Assembly: GCA_029260715.1 (NCBI GenBank)
Contig: JAJDCS010000014.1
Coordinates: forward strand, 124,001 to 188,000
Direction: 5' to 3'
DNA: 64,000 nucleotides
Origin: Phycisphaeraceae bacterium
Lineage (GTDB): Bacteria > Planctomycetota > Phycisphaerae > Phycisphaerales > Phycisphaeraceae
The first letter of the stretch is position 1. Each line of letters starts with the position of its first letter. The notes beneath the pieces are model-generated. The model was given only the letters and a program-made list of their open reading frames with translations. It ran no database searches and had not been told where the DNA came from. A program made the position numbers and the translations under genes. Shown here one piece after another: positions 57,623-64,000 of this stretch.

Positions 57623-58684
57623 TCAGCCCTGTGTGTGCTGCGCTAAGCCAAGCGCCTTGGTGAATAAAGTCGATCCGCCGGGTTCTGATAGGTGGGTGTC
57701 ACACGCCGCCAACACGTTGAGCGACGCCTGGTGGAGCGTGACACCCGCCGCCTTCTCTACTTCCTGTACCAGCCATGGCTTCATCGCCCCGCCGCCGGTT
57801 AGGGCCACGCCCTGTGTCGCGGCGTTGGGGTAGCGGTGGGCGGCGTAGGACAGCGACCGGTTCAACTCCTGGGTCACGGTCTCGGCGTAGGAACCGGTGG
57901 CGCTGGTCCACGACAGCGCCTGCCCGTTGCCCTTTTCAAGCGGGCTGTCGCCCGCGTCGACCCCGTGGTGGCTCAGCAGCCGGCCCACCACCGCCTCGTC
58001 GAGACCGGTTCGCTTGGTGATCTGCTGGTGGAGCAGCTCGATGCCCGCTTCGGGGATCACACGCTCGTAGATGACATTGCCTTGGTGCATGATCACCGCG
58101 TGTGCCGCGTGCCACCCCAAGTCCAGCACGCCTGAGAGCCCGTCGTTATCCGCCCACAAAGGCTGACACACCCGCGCCAGCGTGCAGCTTGCGGTTTCAA
58201 GCGCGACTACGTTCAGCCCCGCCGGCTCGATCGCGTCTAGCAATTTCTCCGCTTGGTCATGTGGGCAGGCGGTGGCCATCACGCCCGTGGTGTCGCTCCC
58301 ACGCGCCGCTTGGGGCAGCGCCCAGCACGCCATCTGGAACGAGTCCGGCTCGCGCTTGTACAGCCGGGCCATCTCCATCCGGGCGATCTGGTCAATCGGG
58401 GCGGACTCCGATCGCACCGGCAGGTCTAAGATGCTTGTAATTAGAAAGTCATTGGGCACAGCCAGCACCGCGTCATTCCCGATGAAACCCTGCCGATCCA
58501 ACAGGTCCATGAGCACGGCGATCTCTTCGTAGCCGATCGGCACGCCGGGTGTGGCCCTGGGCATCGCCGCCGCCGCGGACACACGCCACGCGTCGCCCGT
58601 CCGGTGCGCCTGGACCGCCTTGATGTAGCGTGTGCCTACATCCAGGCCGATCGGTGTCAGGGTTGATTGGGTCCGCCGATTCAT
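57623..58684 (-). CDS. pilM: PilM-like actin-fold protein
   Basis: Product of 353 residues. Phosphate-binding loop GLDVGTRYIKAVQ, then VLAVPNDFLITSILDLP, DQIARMEMARLYKREPDSF and the second nucleotide-site motifs LSGVLDLGWHAAHAVI and GVALTGGGAMKPWL. It is the cytoplasmic ASKHA-fold partner of PilN and corresponds to the cytoplasmic half of GspL. GGAGG precedes the start by ~10 nt. Confidence 0.88.
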   Translation of the reverse strand: MNRRTQSTLTPIGLDVGTRYIKAVQAHRTGDAWRVSAAAAMPRATPGVPIGYEEIAVLMDLLDRQGFIGNDAVLAVPNDFLITSILDLPVRSESAPIDQIARMEMARLYKREPDSFQMACWALPQAARGSDTTGVMATACPHDQAEKLLDAIEPAGLNVVALETASCTLARVCQPLWADNDGLSGVLDLGWHAAHAVIMHQGNVIYERVIPEAGIELLHQQITKRTGLDEAVVGRLLSHHGVDAGDSPLEKGNGQALSWTSATGSYAETVTQELNRSLSYAAHRYPNAATQGVALTGGGAMKPWLVQEVEKAAGVTLHQASLNVLAACDTHLSEPGGSTLFTKALGLAQHTQG

Positions 58685-58692
58685 TACCGGGT

Positions 58693-59916
58693 CTAACCTC
58701 CAACAGCCGTCATCTCAAACAACGGCAGGAACATGCTCATCGCCATGAAGCCCACGACCAGGCCCATGATGATCAGGATCAGGGGCTCTAGAATGCTCGT
58801 CAGCGAGCGGACCACCACATCGTTTTCTTCGTCCATAAAGTCGGCGATGGTCAGCAAGGAAGCGGCCATCTGCCCGCTTTTTTCGCCGCTGCGCATCGCC
58901 TCGCACACGGTCGAGGAGATCAAGGGGTTGCCGGCGAATGCCGAGCTGACCGGCTCGCCGCGTGTGACCGCGTCTTGGGCTTTGGTCATTAGGTCCGCAT
59001 AATGGTGGTTGCGCAGCGAGTGGCGGATCAGCTCCAGCACGTCAACCAGCGGCAGGTGGCTGTCGAGCAGGACACCCAGCAGCCGCGCCACCCTCGCCGT
59101 CATGAAGTTGCGAACCAATTTCCCAAATTGAGGGAGGTACAGCACCACGGTGTCGACCGTCCTGCGCCCGTGCGTCGAGCCCCACCACGCCCGAAGCCCC
59201 ACCGCCCCCGCCCCCGCCGACGCCAAGACAATCATCCAGTGCGCCCGCATCGCCCGGCTGACCGCCAGAAGCATCTGCGTGGAAGGCGGAAGCGCCACGT
59301 CCAAGGTTTCAAACAAGTCCTCAAACCGTGGCAGCACAAACAACACCATCAGCAACATGACCGACCCCGCCACGGTAATCAGCAGGCCAGGGTAAACCAA
59401 CGCGCCGACGATCGCGTTGCGTATCTGCACCTGCTTGCGGGTCAACACCGCCAGGCGCTCGAGCATGGGCGTCATCTTGCCCGACATCTCACCGGCCCCG
59501 ATCAGGCTGCAGTAAACCGGGTCAAATTGCTTAGGGTATAGGCGTAACGCCTCGGAGAGCGGCTGGCCCTCTTCGACTTGCTTGCGCACGTCCGCGATCA
59601 CGCCCCGCCATCGCGCGTCCCCGGCTTGGCCCTCGACCGACTCTAACGCATCGACGATCGGTGTCCCCGTCGACAAAAGCAACTGGAGGTGACGGGTGAA
59701 CGCCATGACATTTTTCTTGTTCCCGCGTCCGCCGCCTCGCTGTGCCGTCGGTTTTGCGGCGCTTGGTTTGTCTTGCTCAGCCGGCGCCTCGTTAATGCTT
59801 GTGACAAACAACCCCTCGTGGCGCAGCCTCTCGACCGCATCGACGGAGCTGTCGGCCTCGATCGTGTTGGCCACGGTCTTGCCGGATCTGTCACAAGCTT
59901 GGTACGCCAGCTTCAT
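58693..59916 (-). CDS. gspF: GspF/PilC inner-membrane platform protein
   Basis: Product of 407 residues; ATG 59916 overlaps the gspE stop (ATGA). Two GspF domains with FTRHLQLLLSTGTPIVDALE (~75) and RVARLLGVLLDSHLPLVDVL (~275) at their starts, three membrane helices (~170-200, ~220-245 and ~375-400), and MIGAGEMSGK-like LIGAGEMSGKMTPMLERLA between. The first ~65 residues form the extra cytoplasmic N-terminal domain (YQACDRSGKTVANTIEAD), common in PilC and many GspF. Confidence 0.93.
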   Translation of the reverse strand: MKLAYQACDRSGKTVANTIEADSSVDAVERLRHEGLFVTSINEAPAEQDKPSAAKPTAQRGGGRGNKKNVMAFTRHLQLLLSTGTPIVDALESVEGQAGDARWRGVIADVRKQVEEGQPLSEALRLYPKQFDPVYCSLIGAGEMSGKMTPMLERLAVLTRKQVQIRNAIVGALVYPGLLITVAGSVMLLMVLFVLPRFEDLFETLDVALPPSTQMLLAVSRAMRAHWMIVLASAGAGAVGLRAWWGSTHGRRTVDTVVLYLPQFGKLVRNFMTARVARLLGVLLDSHLPLVDVLELIRHSLRNHHYADLMTKAQDAVTRGEPVSSAFAGNPLISSTVCEAMRSGEKSGQMAASLLTIADFMDEENDVVVRSLTSILEPLILIIMGLVVGFMAMSMFLPLFEMTAVGG

Positions 59917-61676
59917 GCCGCGCCTTTCTCTTCAACGTCCTTGGCCGAGGCCGCGTCCAGGTCCTCGTCGCCGCTATTGGTGACGCGCATGACCTCTTCG
60001 AGGCTGGTCTTGCCAGCTTGAGCGACCAACACGCCTTCGTCGCTGAGCGTGAGCCACCCTTGGCGGCGCATGCTGTCACGGATCTCATGCGACGGTGTGC
60101 CCAGATGCACCATGCGTCGCAGGTCGCCTAAGACTTCCATAATCTCGTAGATGCCGATGCGCCCGCGGAAGCCCGTGTTGTGGCACTGGGCGCAGCCGAC
60201 GCCTTTGCGGAATGACTTGCCCGCTCGGTCGGCGATCCCCGCGTCTCGCAGCACGTGTTCGTCGGGGTAGTACTTCGTGGCGCAGTTGGGGCAGATGGTC
60301 CTGGCAAGCCGCTGGGCCACCACCCCGATCAACGCGCTGGACAGCAGGTACGACTCGACGTTCATGTCCAGCAGCCTCGCCACCGCGCCGGGCGCGTCGT
60401 TGGTGTGCAGCGTGGCTAGCACCAGGTGCCCCGTCAGCGCCGCCTGCACCGCGACGCGGGCCGTCTCCTCGTCACGGATCTCACCGATCATGATGACGTC
60501 GGGGTCTTGACGCAGGATGGTCCGCAGCGCCTTGGCGAACGTCATGCCGATCGAATCCTGAACCTGGATCTGGTTGATCAGGTCTAGTTGGTACTCCACC
60601 GGGTCTTCCACGGTCAGGATATTCCGCTCGGGGCAACGCAGCAGGTCCAACGCCGAGTAGAGCGTGGTGGTCTTGCCGCTGCCGGTGGGGCCGGTGACCA
60701 GGACCAGCCCGTAGGGGCGTCCGAGCATGCGTGTGAACGTTTTAAGGCTCTCGGTGCGCATGCCCAGGTCTTCCATGCGCACGTGCAGGTTGTTCTTGTC
60801 GAGGATACGCAGCACCACCTTCTCGCCCAGGAGCGTAGGCAGGCTGGAGACGCGTAGGTCAATCTCACGGCCCTCGGCCATGATCCGCACACGCCCGCCC
60901 TGGGGCAGGCGCTTCTCGGCGATGTCCATCTTCCCGATCACTTTCACGCGGGAGATCACCGACGCGTGCAGGCCCGGCGGGGATTTCATCATGTCGCGCA
61001 GCTGCCCGTCGATTCGGTATCGGATGCGCGTGCCTTTCTTGCTGTCGGGTTCGATGTGGATGTCGCTGGCCCCGTCGCGGATGGCTGTGAGTAGCGCGAT
61101 GTTCACCAGGTTGACGATCGGGCTGCCATCGACCATCCGCTCCAACTCGGGGATGGTCTCGTCGTCGGCCGATTGGCTCTCGACCACCTCCACGTCCGAC
61201 TCGACGATCGACGTGAGGAACTCGTTTACGTCCGCGTTGCCGCCCTTGTATTTTTTGATGTATTCAAGGATGTTGGACTTCAGCGCCAACACGGGCCGTA
61301 TCTTTAACCCCGTCAGGTGGGTGAGCCTGTCGATCGTGGGCAGCGACTGCGGTTCGGCCATCGCCACCGTCAGTGTGCCGTGAACGCTGAACATCGGCAT
61401 CGCCTGCAACCGCTGGGCCTCTTCTTCGCCGATCAGTTCAAGCAATTCCGGGTCGATCAGGCCGTGGCGGATGATCGCGCCGGGCATGCCCAGCCGCTTG
61501 GCGAGCGTCTTAACCAGGATGCCGGCGCTGATCACGTTCTGATCAACCAGCAGTTCGCCGAGCATCCGGTCGGTCGACTTCTGCTCGGACAGCGCTTGGG
61601 ACAACTGCTCCTGTGTGATCACACCCTCTTCGAGGAGCACTTCACCGATCCGGATTCTCTTCCCAGATGCGTTCAC
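59913..61676 (-). CDS. gspE: GspE/PilB assembly ATPase
   Basis: Product of 587 residues. MshEN-type N-terminal domain (RIGEVLLEEGVITQEQLSQA, GELLVDQNVIS), which in related ATPases can bind c-di-GMP, then the ATPase core: Walker A GPTGSGKTTTLY (Lys335), the Asp box ERNILTVEDPVEYQL, Walker B MIGEIRDEETARVAVQAALTG and the His box LATLHTNDA. Two CxxC pairs (CPNC, CAQCH) ~40 residues apart give the zinc site of assembly ATPases. It drives pseudopilus or pilus extension. No PilT-type retraction ATPase is in the window, which favours a type II secretion-like system. Confidence 0.95.
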   Translation of the reverse strand: MNASGKRIRIGEVLLEEGVITQEQLSQALSEQKSTDRMLGELLVDQNVISAGILVKTLAKRLGMPGAIIRHGLIDPELLELIGEEEAQRLQAMPMFSVHGTLTVAMAEPQSLPTIDRLTHLTGLKIRPVLALKSNILEYIKKYKGGNADVNEFLTSIVESDVEVVESQSADDETIPELERMVDGSPIVNLVNIALLTAIRDGASDIHIEPDSKKGTRIRYRIDGQLRDMMKSPPGLHASVISRVKVIGKMDIAEKRLPQGGRVRIMAEGREIDLRVSSLPTLLGEKVVLRILDKNNLHVRMEDLGMRTESLKTFTRMLGRPYGLVLVTGPTGSGKTTTLYSALDLLRCPERNILTVEDPVEYQLDLINQIQVQDSIGMTFAKALRTILRQDPDVIMIGEIRDEETARVAVQAALTGHLVLATLHTNDAPGAVARLLDMNVESYLLSSALIGVVAQRLARTICPNCATKYYPDEHVLRDAGIADRAGKSFRKGVGCAQCHNTGFRGRIGIYEIMEVLGDLRRMVHLGTPSHEIRDSMRRQGWLTLSDEGVLVAQAGKTSLEEVMRVTNSGDEDLDAASAKDVEEKGAA

Positions 61677-62008
61677 AGGAAGCTCCTGACCGCGGCGTTC
61701 ACGTCTTCGTAATACTCAAACAACGGGGTGAACCCCGTGAGGTACAGGATTTCCCGGATTGTCTCGTTGGCGTGGCACAGCTTGAGCACCTGCCCGTTCT
61801 GCGACAGCGCCTCGGACACCTCCACCAAAACCTCCACGCCCCGGCTGTCGGCGTACAAAACCGCCGACGCGTCGAGCACCACGCGCCCCCACTGGTTGCC
61901 TACCGATTCGAGCAGTTTCGCCTTGAGCCCCTCGGCGTCATCTCGCGACAACGGCCCCTTGGGCTTGAGGATCGCCACCGCGCCTTTGCGTTGGATTTCG
62001 ATTTCCAT
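61673..62008 (-). CDS. STAS-domain anti-sigma factor antagonist-like protein
   Basis: Product of 111 residues, a single STAS domain: AVAILKPKGPLSRDDAEGLK, RVVLDASAVLYADSRGVEVL with the phosphorylatable Ser55 in the DSxG motif, and LKLCHANETIREILYLTGF. It lies 6 nt after the histidine kinase and overlaps gspE by ATGA, so it is translated with the secretion ATPase. In known pathways such proteins are bound and phosphorylated by an anti-sigma kinase and dephosphorylated by SpoIIE phosphatases like the one at 43021. No anti-sigma kinase is adjacent. Confidence 0.88.
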   Translation of the reverse strand: MEIEIQRKGAVAILKPKGPLSRDDAEGLKAKLLESVGNQWGRVVLDASAVLYADSRGVEVLVEVSEALSQNGQVLKLCHANETIREILYLTGFTPLFEYYEDVNAAVRSFL

Positions 62009-62014
62009 GGCTTC

Positions 62015-63862
62015 TTACGCCGCCTGTGGCCGGATCGGCAGCGACAGAATGAACGTGCTGCCCTGGCCGACTTGAGAGTCCACGGTGATGTCTCCGCCAT
62101 GCAGACGCACCACTTCCCGCGCCAGCGGCAGCCCCAGCCCTGTGCCCGGGATACCCACTAGGCGGTCGTCCTGTGCTCGGTAAAACTTCTCGAAGACATG
62201 CGGCTTGTCCGAGTCGCTGATCCCAAGCCCCGTGTCTCTCACCTCGATCACCAGCCGCTCTTGCTGTTCTTCTACTGAAATCTCGACGCTCCCGCCGCTG
62301 GGTGTGTACTTCACCGCGTTGCCCACGACGTTGTGCACAGCCATCAGCACCTTGTCCCGGTCGCCTTGGATCGTCGGCACCTTCGGCGGCAGGATCAGTG
62401 ACAGCGATACTCCCTTTTCCTTCGCTTGAGGTTCGTAGTCAGCCCGCACCTCCTCCATCAGGGTGTCGAGGATTAGGTCGTCACACCGGAGGTCCATCGA
62501 CCCGGCCTCGATCTCCGCTACCGAGAGCATGTCGTTGACCAAGCGCTCAAGACGCTTGGTCTCCAGGTTGATCACGTTGACCGACCGCGACCGCATCTCC
62601 ACGTCCGTGTCGTCTTCCAGCATGGCCTCGACGTATAGGCGGATATTGGAAAGCGGGTTGCGCAGCTCGTGCGCCACCTGGCTGACAAAGTCGTTACGCG
62701 ATTGTTCAGCCACACGCTGCTGCGTGATGTCTTCGATGATAATAATGACCGACCCCGGGTCCTCTCGACGCACCGGGCGGATGTTGTACCGCAGCACACT
62801 TGACCCCGGCCCGTCGCCGCTGTTCAGCTCGATCACCGACCGCTTGCGTGCGATCTCATCGGCGGCGGCCTTGACGGCTTCGAGCACCTGCTCGTCTTTG
62901 ATCAACTCCGCGACCGGTTGGCCCAGCATGTTTTCCCGTTGCGTGCCCGCGAAGATCGCCGCCGCACCGTTCGCGTAGCGGATGTGCAGGCTCTCCTCGA
63001 TCAGGATCAGCCCTTGTGACATCGTGTCGCAAGCCTCGTCAAGACGGCCGCCCCCGCGCTGCGATTGGCCGGGCACCTCGTTGGCCTGGTCGATGAGCTG
63101 CTTGCCGCGTACCTCTTTGATCTCTTCGAGCAGGCCGCTCCAAGCCGCCGTCTCCGGGCCGAACGCCGCGCTGACACCCAACAATTCCGCGGGCGTGTCG
63201 CTGCCTTTGTAGGCCATCAGCGCCCCTCGGATCGCGCCCATCGCCCGCAGCCGCCGCCACACATAGCCATATAGCAAACTTAACAGCCCCAACGCGCACG
63301 CACCCGTCGTCGCCAGCACCGTGTGCGGCGAAACCCGGTCCGCCACAGCATGGTCAAGCGTGGCGGCGACTTCCAGCACCGCGCTGCCCCGGCCGGGGAC
63401 GGTCAGCGGGTGGCGGATGCGGATCAGCGACGCGTCCACCGATTCGCTTGGGGGCTTGTCGGCCTGGGTCTGCCACTGGGCGGGCAGGCTCTGAGCCTGG
63501 ACCTGATCCGGGTCCAAATCCGCGACGATCTGCCCGTTGGGCAGTGTGACCGTGCACTGCTGGAGGCTGTGCCTGGCTTGCGAATCGGCTACGGACTTTT
63601 GCAGCAGCGACAGGTTGTCCGATAAAAGGGCGCTTTCCGCGACTTGTGCGAGGCTCTGCGTGACGGTGCGCACTTGCTGGGTACGTGCTTCAAACGCCAG
63701 TGTTTTGTCGAGGTGTACCGCCCACCCGTAGGCGACCGCCACGACCACAGCCGTCACACCGAGGCTGGACAAGGCCAGCAGCAGCGGAAACGACCGCCCG
63801 CTGCTTAGCCAACGCGGAACGCCAACCCCCTTGGGAGAGCTTTGTTTATCGGCTTCCTCCAC
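62015..63862 (-). CDS. Membrane sensor histidine kinase with PAS domain
   Basis: Product of 615 residues from GTG 63862, which has AAGGAG 5 nt upstream; the open frame to 63916 is not needed. Two membrane helices (~25-45 and ~200-220) bracket a ~150-residue periplasmic sensor. A PAS domain (LILIEESLHIRYANGAAAIF) follows, then HisKA with VAHELRNPLSNIRLYV (His398) and the catalytic domain with NVVGNAVKYTPSGG, DTGLGI, FEKFYR and GTGLGL. This is the PhoR/ResE-type arrangement. No response regulator is downstream; one may lie past 64000. As first gene of the visible operon it may control the secretion system. Confidence 0.92.
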   Translation of the reverse strand: MEEADKQSSPKGVGVPRWLSSGRSFPLLLALSSLGVTAVVVAVAYGWAVHLDKTLAFEARTQQVRTVTQSLAQVAESALLSDNLSLLQKSVADSQARHSLQQCTVTLPNGQIVADLDPDQVQAQSLPAQWQTQADKPPSESVDASLIRIRHPLTVPGRGSAVLEVAATLDHAVADRVSPHTVLATTGACALGLLSLLYGYVWRRLRAMGAIRGALMAYKGSDTPAELLGVSAAFGPETAAWSGLLEEIKEVRGKQLIDQANEVPGQSQRGGGRLDEACDTMSQGLILIEESLHIRYANGAAAIFAGTQRENMLGQPVAELIKDEQVLEAVKAAADEIARKRSVIELNSGDGPGSSVLRYNIRPVRREDPGSVIIIIEDITQQRVAEQSRNDFVSQVAHELRNPLSNIRLYVEAMLEDDTDVEMRSRSVNVINLETKRLERLVNDMLSVAEIEAGSMDLRCDDLILDTLMEEVRADYEPQAKEKGVSLSLILPPKVPTIQGDRDKVLMAVHNVVGNAVKYTPSGGSVEISVEEQQERLVIEVRDTGLGISDSDKPHVFEKFYRAQDDRLVGIPGTGLGLPLAREVVRLHGGDITVDSQVGQGSTFILSLPIRPQAA

Positions 63863-64000
63863 AGAATCTCCTTGAACCACCCACCGGGCGCAGATCGATA
63901 CCCACCATTTCGTCATCGGCTACTACTTGTGCCGTCTAAATCACGGTTGCCGGTCAGCTAAGCAGACCCGAGCGAATCGAAAACCGGGTGATGGTTATTC

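Noticed and set aside
59913-63862. Type IV pilus with twitching motility
   Set aside because: No PilT retraction ATPase, PilQ secretin or prepilin peptidase is visible, and several minor pseudopilins match GspH-K. Type II secretion-like is the better label, though genes past the window could change this.

Overview
GC-rich chromosomal window with long intergenic gaps, SD-poor starts and a gene mix (HEAT and TPR proteins, A2-type haem-copper oxidase with an unusually large multihaem partner, type II secretion/type IV pilus-like operon with many pseudopilins, isolated atpC) that suggests a planctomycete, probably Phycisphaerae-like. This placement is an inference from gene content; there is no rRNA in the window to confirm it. 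No phage, insertion sequence or CRISPR array was seen.

Layout. 1-11.5 kb: a GT4 glycosyltransferase running off the left edge, a TrmH/SpoU RNA methyltransferase, glcE-glcF-like oxidase subunits, hemW, a TPR protein, a HEAT-repeat lipoprotein, leuD and a thioredoxin-like protein. 11.5-15.2 kb: an unknown membrane protein, tRNA-Arg(ACG), and cimA (citramalate synthase) preceded by what looks like a complete isoleucine attenuator: a promoter, a 25-codon leader peptide with five Ile codons, mutually exclusive hairpins and a T-tract terminator. LeuD and CimA together would serve the citramalate route to isoleucine.

15.2-28.8 kb: a respiratory cluster read rightward: a 1805-residue octahaem cytochrome fused to a cupredoxin-like domain, a free-standing copy of that domain, cytochrome oxidase subunits II and I (subunit I of the YSHPxVY type with an inserted extracytoplasmic domain), haem A synthase, haem O synthase, subunits III and IV, then a terminator. 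28.8-38.1 kb: an ABC ATPase, a stand-alone CheB methylesterase, and a likely surface-glycan or lipid modification group (GT39-like, GT2, NodU/CmcH carbamoyltransferase, radical SAM protein).

38.2-49.4 kb: tRNA-Gly(CCC), tRNA-Arg(CCG), several small unknown proteins, a 745-residue acidic coiled-coil protein, a GAF-SpoIIE phosphatase, rsmG, rodA, a PBP2 homologue and atpC. 49.5-64 kb: one long leftward operon: sensor histidine kinase, STAS protein, GspE, GspF, PilM, PilN, PilO, a GspC/PilP-like protein, two GspG-like pseudopilins, GspH, GspJ, GspI and two tandem GspK-like proteins. The J-like and both K-like proteins carry the same extra beta-rich module. A ~50 bp dispersed palindromic repeat occurs four times, one copy being translated inside the gspI leader. 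Several genes without a Shine-Dalgarno site have a -10-like hexamer exactly 7 nt before the start codon, suggesting leaderless transcripts.
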